Positions 45,332 through 54,672 of a stretch of DNA of 64,000 bases are shown here, piece by piece. The stretch is from Devosia rhizoryzae (GTDB lineage: Bacteria; Pseudomonadota; Alphaproteobacteria; Rhizobiales; Devosiaceae): the NCBI RefSeq assembly GCF_016698665.1, contig NZ_CP068046.1:62001-126000 (forward strand), in the 5' to 3' direction. The position numbers and the translations under genes are program-made. The notes under the pieces are model-generated. The model ran no database searches. It saw only the letters and a list, made by a program, of their open reading frames with translations, and had not been told where the DNA came from. How positions within the stretch are numbered: the stretch's first letter is position 1; every line of letters begins with the position of its first letter.

Positions 45332-47774
45332 ATGTGCCGCGCGGTTTGGCGCGATTGGTGGCGGGGGCGGCGATGGGGTCATCTGGCCAGGGATGGCGCG
45401 GATATCGGCCTTTGAGGTCTTTTTGCACATCGCGCCAGCTGCCGCGCCAGAAGCCGGGGAGGTCTCGGGTGGTCTGGATCGGGCGATGCGCTGGAGACAG
45501 AAGAACCAGCAGCAGCGGGATCTTGCCATTGGCGATGGTGGGATGGCGATCGAGGCCGAAGAGTTCCTGGACACGAATTTCCAGCGCCGGACCGTTTTCG
45601 GCAGCGTAGTCTATGGGCAGGTGCGAGCCTGAAGGCGCGTGGAAGTGGCTAGGCAGCAGCCGGTCGATCTCCTGGCGCTTGGACCACGGCAGGAGCGTAT
45701 CGAGCGCCTGGCCAAGGTGATCAGGAGTGATGGAAGAGAGGCGGGTTTCGCCGATGAGGTGCGGGGCGAGCCATGCCGGGTTTGCGCTGAGGCTTATGTC
45801 GGAGAGGTCGGGCCACTCGTCGCCAAGGGTCTGATGAAGGTAGGTACTGCGGGCACGAAGAGCCTTTTGCTCCTTGCTCCACGGCAGGGTGTCCGGACGT
45901 TTCAGTGCGGCCTCAGCCAGCAGCATGGCTGCGGCCTCGAAGTCGGTGACTTGTGCGGTGTCGTCGGCGAGGCGCAGGGCATCGAGCTTGCGCTGGCGGC
46001 GAGCGCGGACGGAATTGGTCTGCGGGTCGAAACTGAGGGTGGTTTCGGATTTGATGTGTGCAGCAAAGAGCGTTTCGATGTCGGCAGCATCGAGGGCTGC
46101 GGCGGAGCGGATACGGCCGGCGGTGGCGCTGCCGGTGATATCGGCGACGACCAAGAACGGAGCGCTCGCGAGGGGATGCGTTTCATCGAGCTGAGCCTGG
46201 CGGCCATTGGCGAGCCGGAAGCGACCGCGAGGCCCGGCAGCTTGCGCGACGCGGTCGGGAAAGGCGCGGGCAAGGTGATGGCCCGCAGGAAGGTTCTCCG
46301 TCGAGGATTGGCCGCCCAGCTTTGCCCAACGCTGGGCGAGGCTGCGCGCGTCATTTGCTCGGGGTGAGCGATCAGCACGAAAGCGTTCGAGGCGGCGCGA
46401 GAGGTCGGGGTCATCGCCGCCAAGACCGCGTTCGCCGATCAAGACGGCCAGATCGCTAGCGGTACGAGCATCGCCGTCGTCGGCGCCGGCGACCACCATG
46501 TGCGCTAGGCGTGGATGAAGCGGCAGGCGGGCAAGCGCCTTGCCGGATGCGGTGAGGCGGCCGAATGGATCGATCGCATCGAGGCGGGTAAGCAGGGCCT
46601 TGGCCTCGGCCCAGGCCGGCGCCGGCGGAGGATCTAGGAAGTGCAGGGCTTTGGGAGCGCTGATGCCCCAGGCAGCGAGATCGAGAGCGAAACCGGCAAG
46701 ATCGGCGGCAAGTATTTCCGGGGTCTCGAAGGCGTCGAGAGCTGCCGTTTGTCCCTCGTTCCAGAGACGAATGCAGACACCCGGACTGGTTCTGCCTGCG
46801 CGGCCGCGGCGCTGGTCGGCGCCGGCGCGGGACACGCGGCGGGTGGCGAGGGTCGTAAGGCCGGTTGCGGCTTCAAAGACCGGGACACGGCGGAAGCCAC
46901 TATCGACGACGATGCGGACGCCTTCGATGGTTAGCGAGGTCTCGGCAATCGAGGTGGCAAGCACGATCTTGCGGCGGCCGTCCGGAGCGGGCTGGATGGC
47001 GCGGTCCTGCTCGGCAGGGGTAAGCTGGCCGTAAAGCGGTGCAAGGTCGGTATTTGGCGGCAATCTGGTGGCTAAGCGCTCCGCTACGCGGGTGATTTCG
47101 CCCTGGCCAGGAAGGAAGACGAGGGCGGAGCCCTCATGCTCGCGCATGGCCTTGAGCGTGGCATTGGCGACCTGGTCTTCGAGACGGACCAAGGGATCCG
47201 GCTCGGCATAGAAAGTTTCAACCGGAAAGGTGCGACCGGGGCTATCGATGACCGGCCCATCGTCGAGCATGGCGGCAACGCGGGCACCGTCAATGGTGGC
47301 GGACATGATTAGAATACGCAGGTCTGGACGCAAAGCGCGCGCGTCGAGGGTCAGGGCGAGACCGAGATCGGCGTCGAGGCTCCTTTCATGGAACTCATCG
47401 AAAAGCACTGCAGCGACGCCGGTAAGCTCGGGATCGTCCAGCAGCATGCGGGTGAAGACGCCTTCGGTGACGACCTCGATGCGCGTTTTAGCGGAGGTTC
47501 TGGACTCCAATCGCACGCGATAACCGACGGTTTGGCCGACTTCCTCACCAAGCAGGTTTGCCATCTGCCTTGCTGCCGCGCGGGCAGCAAGGCGCCGGGG
47601 TTCGAGGACGATAATGCGGCCATCTCCGCGCCAGGGCGCAGCGAGCAAAGCCAGCGGCACACGCGTGGTCTTGCCGGCGCCGGGCTGAGCGACGAGTACA
47701 GCCGCAGTGCCACTCGCCAAGGCTTTAGCCAGGGTGGGAAGGGCGGCGTCGATGGGCAAAGCGGGCCAAGACAT
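45330..47774 (-). CDS. hrpB: ATP-dependent helicase HrpB
   Basis: 814 residues from the ATG at 47774 (MSWPALPIDAALPTL), typical for HrpB. Walker A PGAGKTTRVPLALL, FDEFHERS (DExH box), SATIDG, then VFLPGQGEI, TSIAETSLTIEG and QRRGRAGR form the DEAH helicase core, and the C-terminal HrpB-specific domain ends WPDDP. It is an RNA helicase of unknown cellular target; it is not required for growth in E. coli. The upstream TTG start at 47828 is possible but has no RBS. It is divergent from the epimerase gene. Confidence 0.95.
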   Translation of the reverse strand: MSWPALPIDAALPTLAKALASGTAAVLVAQPGAGKTTRVPLALLAAPWRGDGRIIVLEPRRLAARAAARQMANLLGEEVGQTVGYRVRLESRTSAKTRIEVVTEGVFTRMLLDDPELTGVAAVLFDEFHERSLDADLGLALTLDARALRPDLRILIMSATIDGARVAAMLDDGPVIDSPGRTFPVETFYAEPDPLVRLEDQVANATLKAMREHEGSALVFLPGQGEITRVAERLATRLPPNTDLAPLYGQLTPAEQDRAIQPAPDGRRKIVLATSIAETSLTIEGVRIVVDSGFRRVPVFEAATGLTTLATRRVSRAGADQRRGRAGRTSPGVCIRLWNEGQTAALDAFETPEILAADLAGFALDLAAWGISAPKALHFLDPPPAPAWAEAKALLTRLDAIDPFGRLTASGKALARLPLHPRLAHMVVAGADDGDARTASDLAVLIGERGLGGDDPDLSRRLERFRADRSPRANDARSLAQRWAKLGGQSSTENLPAGHHLARAFPDRVAQAAGPRGRFRLANGRQAQLDETHPLASAPFLVVADITGSATAGRIRSAAALDAADIETLFAAHIKSETTLSFDPQTNSVRARRQRKLDALRLADDTAQVTDFEAAAMLLAEAALKRPDTLPWSKEQKALRARSTYLHQTLGDEWPDLSDISLSANPAWLAPHLIGETRLSSITPDHLGQALDTLLPWSKRQEIDRLLPSHFHAPSGSHLPIDYAAENGPALEIRVQELFGLDRHPTIANGKIPLLLVLLSPAHRPIQTTRDLPGFWRGSWRDVQKDLKGRYPRHPWPDDPIAAPATNRAKPRGT

Positions 47775-47911
47775 GGCTTGGGATAGCCGCTGATGGCGGG
47801 CTGGGCAACGGGCGGAATAATCTTTCAACCACGACCGTACCGCTCCGTTCTCAGGCCTGTCGCTTGCGTTTAGGGTGCGGCGCCTGAGTAATCGAATCGG
47901 CTGGAGAGACC

Positions 47912-48778
47912 GTGCAACTAACCCGCATCAGCAATGGCGAGATCACCGTCGACATCGCGGCCCTCGGCGCGGAAATGCAGTCGATCCAGACGCGGGATGG
48001 CCGGCATTGGCTCTGGCATGGGGACGCATCCTATTGGACCGGGCGGTCGCCAGTCCTTTTTCCCATGGTTGGGCGCGCGCCGAACGACACGGTGAGCATC
48101 GAGGGCGAGCGCTTCCAGATGAGCCAGCATGGCTTCGCACGGCGCAGCAATTTTTCGCTGGTGGTGGAAGAGACCGATCGCTGTGTCTACCGGCTCGAGG
48201 CTTCCGAGGCGACGCTTGCCATGTATCCGTTTCACTTCCGTCTCGATGTCGAGCATCGGCTAGAGGGGCGGGCGGTGGTGGTGACGGCCGAGGTGACCAA
48301 CCAGGATCGGCGCGTGATGCCCTATGGCATCGGCTTTCATCCAGCCTTTGCCTGGCCGCTGCCAGGCGCAGGAGATGCGCCGCATCGTGTGGTGCTGGAC
48401 AATGGCGGGGAGCTTGGGCTGCATCGGTTGTCGGGCGGGCTGGTCGAGCCGGAGCCGGTGGCTTCGCCCTTTGCCGCGGGGGCGCTGACGCTTGCCCACG
48501 AGATGTTCCGGGCCGATGCGATGGTGTTTCCGGAAGGGGCGGGCGCGGGGTTGCGCTATGGACCGGATGTGGGGCCTTCGGTGAAATTCACCTGGGAAAA
48601 CCTGCCTAATTTCGCGCTGTGGTCCAAAGGGGACGCGGGCTTTATCTGCCTCGAGCCCTGGCATGGGACGGCGGCAGAGGTAGGCGGATCGGATGAGCTG
48701 AGCGAACGGCCCTACTCCGAAACACTGGGGCCTTGGTCGACGGCGCGCTATTCGTTTCGGGCGGAATTGCTGGACTAA
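47912..48778 (+). CDS. Aldose 1-epimerase family protein
   Basis: 288 residues from a GTG at 47912, with GGAGAG nearby. The galactose-mutarotase-like pattern: LFPMVGRAPNDT with the sugar-binding Arg, SQHGFARRSNF with the catalytic His, PYGIGFHPAFAWPL, and a final ENLPNFALWSKGDAGFICLEPW with the general-base Glu. This matches the YeaD/Lacx-like subgroup that acts on free or phosphorylated hexoses. It interconverts sugar anomers. It stands alone, divergent from hrpB, with a type C repeat after its stop. Confidence 0.88.
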   Translation: MQLTRISNGEITVDIAALGAEMQSIQTRDGRHWLWHGDASYWTGRSPVLFPMVGRAPNDTVSIEGERFQMSQHGFARRSNFSLVVEETDRCVYRLEASEATLAMYPFHFRLDVEHRLEGRAVVVTAEVTNQDRRVMPYGIGFHPAFAWPLPGAGDAPHRVVLDNGGELGLHRLSGGLVEPEPVASPFAAGALTLAHEMFRADAMVFPEGAGAGLRYGPDVGPSVKFTWENLPNFALWSKGDAGFICLEPWHGTAAEVGGSDELSERPYSETLGPWSTARYSFRAELLD

Positions 48779-48782
48779 TAAG

Positions 48783-48830
48783 GCCCCTCACCCAGCGCTT
48801 CGCGCCTACCTCTCCCCGATGGGGCGAGGT
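48783..48830. repeat. Type C intergenic repeat
   Basis: CCCCTCACCCAGCGCTTCGCGC followed by CTACCTCTCCCC and GGGGCGAGGTAGG: an outer element plus a perfect hairpin (CTACCTC.CCCC/GGGGCGAGGTAG). A sister copy lies at 57808-57857. It is between two convergent stops and may terminate both. Confidence 0.7.
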
Positions 48831-48839
48831 AGGGAGAAG

Positions 48840-50351
48840 TTACTCGGCGGCGCCGCGGAGGTCTGCCATGGCGTCCGGGCCGGCGGGGTCGCCGGGGGCG
48901 GTTTCGCAGTTGAGATCGGGGAAGGCGGCGATGCGCTGGTTGCGGAAATCAGTGCGGAGGACGATCAGGCCCCGTTCTTCGAACCAGGTTAGCAGGCGGC
49001 GGGCGCGGCTGGAGGAATGGGTGCCGTAGAGCCGGGCTAGGGTCGCGTCGGAGGGGCAGGGCTGGGCGGTGAGCGCGGCTTGCGCAAGGATCAGGAAGAC
49101 GCCCTGAACGTCGTCGGTCAGGGTTTCGGAGAGGGCCAGTGCCTGTTGCCAGCCGTCGGAACTCGCGGTGGTTTCGTCGGGCGCGACGCGCGCAACCGCA
49201 AGGAGGCGCTTGAAGGCAGGCAGGGCTGGCGGCTCGCCGGGAACGCGGCGGATGCGGCAGCGGACCAAAAAATCCTGGTAGAGCACGGCGGTGGTGCGGA
49301 AGCTGGCGTCGGGGTCACTCAAGAGCTCGGCCATGACGGTGGCGATCTGCGCTTCGCGTTCGGCTTCATCGATCTCGGGGAAAAGCGAGATGGGTTCTGG
49401 CGTGGCTTCGGCGCGGGCCTTGGCGACCTGGGCCAGAAGCTCGTTGGTCGAGGGTGGCGGGGGAGGCGGCGGACGCCGGACGACGGGACGGCTAAGTTCT
49501 TCAGGAGCTTGGGTAAAAATCAGGTCGGCGGCATCGACAGGCGCTTCAGGTAGCGGCGTCAGCTTGGGGCTAGTGGAGCGGGCCGAGGTCTCGACATCGC
49601 CGATGACCACCGGCAAGGGACGGCGGGAGATGGCTGGGCCAAGGGCAACGAAATGGCCACGGGCGAGGTCGCGGAATTGCTCGGCCTGGCGGCGATCCAT
49701 GCCCAAGAGGTCGGCGGCGCGGGCCATGTCGATATCGAGAAAAGTACGACCCATCAGGAAGTTGGAGGCCTCGGCGGCGACATTCTTGGCGAGCTTGGCG
49801 AGGCGCTGGGTGGCGATGACACCGGCAAGGCCACGCTTGCGGCCGCGGCACATGAGGTTGGTCATAGCGCCGAGCGATAATTTGCGCGCTTCATCAGACA
49901 CTTCGCCGGCCGCGGCGGGAGCGAAGAGCTGGGCTTCGTCGACGACGACGAGGACGGGATACCAATAGTCGCGATCAGCATCGAACATGCCACCGAGGAA
50001 GGCGGCGGCGGCGCGCATCTGCTGTTCGACGTCGAGGCCTTCAAGATTGAGGACGACGGAAACGCGGTGCTGGCGAACGCGCGCGGCGATGCGGGTCAGT
50101 TCGTTGTCGGTGCGGGCGGCGTCGACCACCAGATGTCCGTAACGGTCCGACAGCGTTACGAAATCGCCTTCCGGATCAATGATGCATTGCTGCACCCAAG
50201 GGGCGGATTGTTCGAGGAGGCGGCGAAGGAGGTGGGATTTGCCGGAGCCGGAATTGCCCTGCACCAGGAGGCGGGTGGCCAGCAGTTCCTCGAGATCCAT
50301 GTGGGCCGGGCCGGTACCGCGGCTTTCGCCCATGTCGATGGAAACCTGCAT
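48840..50351 (-). CDS. HerA/DUF87-type ATP-binding protein
   Basis: 503 residues, ATG at 50351 (a TTG just before is possible). Walker A GNSGSGKSHLLRRLL (about residue 33), Walker B VLVVVDEAQLFAP, a sensor-like RGRKRGLAGVIATQR, and a long proline-rich linker (VVRRPPPPPPP) before a C-terminal winged-helix-like region. This matches the FtsK/HerA AAA superfamily of DNA-translocating ATPases, but no NurA-type nuclease gene is adjacent. The role is unknown; it may act in DNA repair or plasmid/phage defence. Convergent with the epimerase gene. Confidence 0.8.
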   Translation of the reverse strand: MQVSIDMGESRGTGPAHMDLEELLATRLLVQGNSGSGKSHLLRRLLEQSAPWVQQCIIDPEGDFVTLSDRYGHLVVDAARTDNELTRIAARVRQHRVSVVLNLEGLDVEQQMRAAAAFLGGMFDADRDYWYPVLVVVDEAQLFAPAAAGEVSDEARKLSLGAMTNLMCRGRKRGLAGVIATQRLAKLAKNVAAEASNFLMGRTFLDIDMARAADLLGMDRRQAEQFRDLARGHFVALGPAISRRPLPVVIGDVETSARSTSPKLTPLPEAPVDAADLIFTQAPEELSRPVVRRPPPPPPPSTNELLAQVAKARAEATPEPISLFPEIDEAEREAQIATVMAELLSDPDASFRTTAVLYQDFLVRCRIRRVPGEPPALPAFKRLLAVARVAPDETTASSDGWQQALALSETLTDDVQGVFLILAQAALTAQPCPSDATLARLYGTHSSSRARRLLTWFEERGLIVLRTDFRNQRIAAFPDLNCETAPGDPAGPDAMADLRGAAE

Positions 50352-50449
50352 CAAGACTCACGCTTACTGTTTGGCTGACCCTTATGGCAGAGAGCTAACG
50401 ATTCGGGTCTAGCTGACAGATCGCTGCTAACAGTTCTCTCCAAAACGGA

Positions 50450-52996
50450 TCACAAATCTCGCAGCAGACGCGCCGGTCGTGCTGACGCGGCGCGGAGGAT
50501 GGTCATGGCGCCCAGGAGGGCGGTGACCAGAAGGGCAACGCCGAGGACGATCGTGATCACGTCGGGCCGGTAGGTGAACTCGACTTCGAGCATCAGCGCG
50601 CTGACGACGCGACCGACGCCGAGGCCGATGATCGTTGCCGGAATGGCGGCGAGGAGGCCGAGCAGCCCGTATTGGATGAAGGCGGTGGCGATGAGCTCGG
50701 TGCGGGTGGCGCCGAGGACTTTGGTGATGACGGTATCGGCTTCGCGCTGGCGGCGGCCGGTGGAGAGGCTGCCGATGAGGACTAGGAGGCCGTTGCCGAC
50801 CGCGAGGCTGCCGACCAGGGTTGCGGCGAAGGAGAGTTGGCTCAGGGCATCGGTCACCTGCTTGAGGGTATCGCCGACCGAGATGAAGCGGATGTCGGGG
50901 AGGTCGGCGGCGAGGCGGCGGGTTACGGCTTCTTCCTGACCAGGCGCCGCGGTGACGGCTGCGAAGAGGGTGGTGGGGTAGTTGTCGAGGACGCCGGGGG
51001 AGAAGCTGGCGAGGAAGTCGATGCCGCCTTGCCACGAATAGTCGCGGAAATTGGCGACCGTGACTGTCTTGGGTTCGCCGAAGATTTCGAAGGTCAGGGT
51101 GTCGCCGATGTCGACGCCGAGGCCATTGCGGAGGCTTTGGTGCAGCGAAACTAGGCCGGGGCCGGAATAGTCATTGGGCCACCAGTCGCCGGCGACGAGG
51201 CGGGAACTCAGGGGCATTTCGGCGCGCCAGGTAAGGGGCACTTCGCCGGATAGGAGGAAAGTGGCTTCCGGACCGCGGGTGCGGGTCTCAGCGACGGGCA
51301 CATCCTTGATGGCGGTGAGGAGGCCGCGAAGCATCGGCGTCGAGACGAAGCGGCTGATGCCGCTGGCCGGATCGGCGGAAAGGCTTTCGAGCGCTTCGAC
51401 TTCGTCGGGGAAGAGATCGGAGCCGACAAGGGTGGGGGCATCGAAGGCGGAGGCGCCCAGAAATTCCTGCTGCAGATTGGCTTGCATGACGAGGACTACG
51501 ATCAGCATGGCAAGGGCCATGCCGGCGGAAACGGCGACGGCAGCGGCGTTCTGTCCGGCGGTGGAAATATTGCGCAGGGCGTGGCGGAGCACGCGGGGGC
51601 CGGTTTCGGGGAGACGGGCGAGACCGAGCTGAACCAGGCGAATAAAGAGCTGGAACAGAATTGCGGCCATGGCGCTGGCAAGGCCGAAGGCAAATACGAG
51701 GGTCCAGTCGCCGGTCATCAGCCAGGCAAGGACGAAGAAGGCGGCGATGGAGGCCAGGAGCGGGAGCACCTGCCAAGAGAGGAGCAGGGAACTCCAATCG
51801 ACCGGCGGGGCGTCGAGGCCCTTGGCACGGAACAGGAGGACCGGACGAATGGTCTGGGCCTGTTGCAGCGGCAGATAGGCAAAGGCAAAGGCAGTGATGA
51901 GGCCGGCGCCGGCGGCGACCAAAATGGGTTGCGGGTAGATGGAGGGGGCGAGCGAAATGCCGACGGCGCCGCCGATATAGGGCAAGAGGATCCAGGCGAT
52001 GCTGGCGCCGACCAGGAGGCCAATGAGAACGCCGACCAGCGCGAGGGCAGCGACCTGGGTCAGGAAGTGAATGAAGACGCGGGAGCGGCCGGCGCCGATC
52101 GAGCGCATGACCGCGATAACGCCAGAGCGCTCGGCAATATAGGCCCGCATGCCGGTCCAGACGGAAACGCCGCCGATCAACAGCGAACCGAGACCGACGA
52201 TGACCAGGAAGCGCATGAACAGGTCGTAGTAGCGCACCATTTGGCCGAGGCCGTCGCGGGCGGAGCGGATGGTCCAGCCGCTGTCGATGAAGCGGTCGAC
52301 GACGGTTTCGAGGCCGCGGTCGATGTCGCGATCGGTGAGGTGGAGCTTGTAGCGGTACCAGGTGCCAAGTCCGGGCAGGGGCGAGGTGCGATCGCTGACG
52401 CTGTTGAAACCATCGACCAGGATCAGCGCCGGCATGCCGAGGCGGAAGCCGCGCACGGCGGCATCGGGCAGGCGGGAAAGGGTGCCGCGGATGATGAACT
52501 GGCTGCCGCCCAGGCCGATGGTGTCGCCGACACTGGCCTCGAGTTCGTCGAGCATGACGGGATCGACGAGGACGCCGGGGATGTCGTTTTCCTTCGCAAG
52601 AAGAGTGTTGACGTCCTGGTCCGCAGGAAGGTTGGGGCTCACCACCTGGCCAAGCAGGGGGTAGCTCGGGCCGACGACGCTGACATCGGCGAAGGCTTCG
52701 CCGGTAAAGCTTTCGGCGCGCAGATTGGTGTCGATGACGAGGACGGTGCGGCCGAGTGTGTTGAGGGACGCGAGTTCTTCGGGGGTCGCGAGGCGGTCGG
52801 CGCGCGAGATTTCGATGTCGCCGCCCATGAGTTCGGCGGCGCCTTCCTCAATGGCCGAGGTGATGCTGGCGCCGACGGAATTGACGCCGGCGATGAGGGC
52901 GGTGCCGACGGCGAGACAGACGACGAGCAGCAGGAAGCGACGCAGGTCGCCGCGCATGTCGAGAAGGCCGATGCGGATCGCGGGCCAGATGTTCAT
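50450..52996 (-). CDS. FtsX-type ABC transporter permease (YbbP-like)
   Basis: 848 residues with about 10 membrane helices in the pattern 1 + (4) + (4): a short N-terminal helix, a large periplasmic domain (about 40-250), then FtsX units near residues 260-370 and 740-840, with a second periplasmic domain (about 500-730) between. The N terminus MNIWPAIRIGLLDMRGDLRRF is typical of YbbP. With the ATPase encoded 190 bp upstream on the same strand it forms a lipoprotein-release or stress-linked exporter pair of the YbbAP kind; the substrate is unknown. A type A repeat separates the two genes. Confidence 0.88.
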   Translation of the reverse strand: MNIWPAIRIGLLDMRGDLRRFLLLVVCLAVGTALIAGVNSVGASITSAIEEGAAELMGGDIEISRADRLATPEELASLNTLGRTVLVIDTNLRAESFTGEAFADVSVVGPSYPLLGQVVSPNLPADQDVNTLLAKENDIPGVLVDPVMLDELEASVGDTIGLGGSQFIIRGTLSRLPDAAVRGFRLGMPALILVDGFNSVSDRTSPLPGLGTWYRYKLHLTDRDIDRGLETVVDRFIDSGWTIRSARDGLGQMVRYYDLFMRFLVIVGLGSLLIGGVSVWTGMRAYIAERSGVIAVMRSIGAGRSRVFIHFLTQVAALALVGVLIGLLVGASIAWILLPYIGGAVGISLAPSIYPQPILVAAGAGLITAFAFAYLPLQQAQTIRPVLLFRAKGLDAPPVDWSSLLLSWQVLPLLASIAAFFVLAWLMTGDWTLVFAFGLASAMAAILFQLFIRLVQLGLARLPETGPRVLRHALRNISTAGQNAAAVAVSAGMALAMLIVVLVMQANLQQEFLGASAFDAPTLVGSDLFPDEVEALESLSADPASGISRFVSTPMLRGLLTAIKDVPVAETRTRGPEATFLLSGEVPLTWRAEMPLSSRLVAGDWWPNDYSGPGLVSLHQSLRNGLGVDIGDTLTFEIFGEPKTVTVANFRDYSWQGGIDFLASFSPGVLDNYPTTLFAAVTAAPGQEEAVTRRLAADLPDIRFISVGDTLKQVTDALSQLSFAATLVGSLAVGNGLLVLIGSLSTGRRQREADTVITKVLGATRTELIATAFIQYGLLGLLAAIPATIIGLGVGRVVSALMLEVEFTYRPDVITIVLGVALLVTALLGAMTILRAASARPARLLRDL

Positions 52997-53048
52997 GGGG
53001 ATATGCTGTGGTGAGTTGGTTTAACGAGCAGTCGGTGCGCGTGAAGAG

Positions 53049-53168
53049 CACCCCCACCCGGCCTCCCCCTTAAGGAGGGGGAGGAGTTCGGCCGGTGCGA
53101 GACCACTAGGTTGCCCTCACTCACAGGAGCGCTCCTCCCCCGACTTACGGGGGAGGTTGGGTGGGGGC
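53049..53168. repeat. Full type A GC-rich intergenic repeat
   Basis: CACCCCCACCCGGCCTCCCC at the left and GGGGGAGGTTGGGTGGGGG at the right, with inner CCCCCTTAAGGAGGGGG and GCTCCTCCCCC. Same order and near-identical arms as 9941-10044. It lies inside the YbbA-YbbP operon, so it is probably transcribed. Confidence 0.8.
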
Positions 53169-53188
53169 TGGTCTGAAAGAACAAGGCG

Positions 53189-53896
53189 TTAGACACGGTG
53201 CGTCGTCTCAGTCAGCTCGCCCGCCGTCATCGTGTAGACGCGGTCGGCTTTGGCGGCGAGGGCGGGGTCGTGGGTGATGAGGACGACGGCGGTGCGGTTG
53301 CGGCGGGCGAGGTCGAACATGAGGTCGACGACAACAGCGCCGGTTTTCTGGTCGAGATTGCCGGTGGGTTCGTCGGCAAGGAGGAGCGGCGGATTGGCGA
53401 CGGTGGCGCGGGCGAGGCCGACGCGCTGTTGTTCGCCGCCGGACATGGCGGAGGGCCGGTGATCGAGGCGGTCGCCAAGGCCGACGGCGGCAAGGGCGGC
53501 GGCAGCCTTGGTGCGGATTTCGGCCATGCCCAGCTTGGGCTCGGCGATTTCGGTGGCAAGGCCGACATTGTCGAGCGCGGTAAGGGATGGAATGAGGTGA
53601 AAACTTTGAAAGACGATGCCCAGCGTATGGCGGCGGAAGCGGGCGAGCTCGTCTTCGTTCATTTTCCCCAAGTCGCGGCCATTGACGATGACTGCGCCGC
53701 CGGTGGCTTTTTCGAGCCCGGCGAGCAGCATCAGCATGGAGGTCTTGCCGCTGCCGGACGGTCCGACGATGGCGACCACTTCGGCGGGGGCAACCTGAAG
53801 CGAAACATTGCGCAGAATGGTTAGGGGACGGCCGGCGACATCGAGCGTGTAGTCGATGTTTTTTGCATCAACGATAAGAGCTTCCGAACCGGCCAT
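53189..53896 (-). CDS. ABC transporter ATP-binding protein (YbbA/LolD-like)
   Basis: 235 residues from the ATG at 53896. Walker A GPSGSGKTS, Q-loop FQSFHLIPSLTAL, signature MSGGEQQRVGLARA, Walker B LLLADEPTGNLD, and H-loop LITHDP are all intact, placing it in the MacB/LolD group that pairs with FtsX-type permeases. The permease follows downstream. A strong AAGGAGG (53942-53949) lies 46 bp ahead of the ATG with no in-frame start beside it; it may serve a short leader frame or a non-standard start. Probably dimeric at the inner membrane. Confidence 0.92.
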   Translation of the reverse strand: MAGSEALIVDAKNIDYTLDVAGRPLTILRNVSLQVAPAEVVAIVGPSGSGKTSMLMLLAGLEKATGGAVIVNGRDLGKMNEDELARFRRHTLGIVFQSFHLIPSLTALDNVGLATEIAEPKLGMAEIRTKAAAALAAVGLGDRLDHRPSAMSGGEQQRVGLARATVANPPLLLADEPTGNLDQKTGAVVVDLMFDLARRNRTAVVLITHDPALAAKADRVYTMTAGELTETTHRV

Positions 53897-54063
53897 AGAT
53901 GCTTTTCCCCCTGGCCCACTTGTCTGGGTGGTTTGCCAAACCTCCTTTAGCGGTAAGTTATTGGCCAATCCGTAACAAGGGCGTCATTGCCTTCAGTTTT
54001 GCTCTGGTGTCGGCCGGGCAGTGCTGGCAGGAATGAGCCGGGCGGTCTTTATGAGGGAAGTAG

Positions 54064-54579
54064 ATGACGATGCGATTGTTGCGCGTGGTTTTGGCGGCGC
54101 TGGTCTTGCAGGTGGCGGCGATGGTGCCGAGCTTTGCGCAGGACCAGATGGCACTGTTGAACACCTATATTGGTGACTGGCGCGGCGAGAGTGCCCTGAT
54201 CGGTGGCGACCGCAACGAGCCGTTCCGCTGCCGTCTGAGCGTGGCGCAGGGCGACGTTGGCAAGATCAACTATACCGGCCGCTGCACGCTGGTGAATGCG
54301 ACGCTCTCGATCAGCGGGACCATCGCTTATAAGGAAGACCAAGGGCGCTACGAAGCGGCGATGAGCTCCAATGCGGGCTATACGGGGCTGGCGGTGGGCC
54401 GGGTTTCCGGCGACACGATCAGCTTCGATCTGCGTGAGCAGGCCAAGGATCGGGCGGGCAGCGATGTGCGGATCGGGGCCAAGATCGTCCTCGTGCGCGA
54501 CACGATCCAGGTAGATTTCGAGGTCGAGTTCAACGAATCGGGCGAAGTGCTGACCGCGGCGGTGCCGTTCAGCCGGTAG
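54064..54579 (+). CDS. Secreted protein of unknown function
   Basis: 171 residues from ATG 54064 (or 54070), preceded by GAGGGAAG. A signal peptide (about 1-25, ending SFAQD) precedes a mature part rich in beta strands, with two cysteines (FRCRLSVAQG, GRCTLVNA). The pattern of alternating hydrophobic strands suggests a small beta-barrel (calycin-like) protein. No family recognised. It stands alone, divergent from the YbbA-like gene. Confidence 0.75.
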   Translation: MTMRLLRVVLAALVLQVAAMVPSFAQDQMALLNTYIGDWRGESALIGGDRNEPFRCRLSVAQGDVGKINYTGRCTLVNATLSISGTIAYKEDQGRYEAAMSSNAGYTGLAVGRVSGDTISFDLREQAKDRAGSDVRIGAKIVLVRDTIQVDFEVEFNESGEVLTAAVPFSR

Positions 54580-54584
54580 GATTT

Positions 54585-54657
54585 ACCCCCACCTCAGCTC
54601 TGATAGGGCTTGATGGCCCAAGCAGCGCTATCCTCCCCCTGCAGAAGGGGGAGGAGG
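54585..54657. repeat. Modified type A repeat
   Basis: Starts CCCCCACCTCAGCTC, contains TGATAGGGCTTG-style material, and ends in TCCTCCCCCTGCAGAAGGGGGAGGAGG (a CCTCCCCC/GGGGGAGG hairpin). It lies between convergent stops and is a probable bidirectional terminator. It matches one side of 53049 but has a different internal segment. Confidence 0.65.
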
Positions 54658-54672
54658 TGAGAAAACCTGGGC

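Noticed and set aside
51482..53014. Plus-strand open frame opposite the FtsX-type permease
   Set aside because: Low-complexity Gly/Ala/Asp/Glu composition without motifs; the minus-strand permease has a full membrane layout and operon partner.
53929..53968. Longer start for the YbbA-like ATPase with the AAGGAGG at 53942-53949
   Set aside because: No ATG, GTG or TTG is in frame at a suitable distance after that ribosome-binding sequence; the ATG at 53896 begins the conserved protein.
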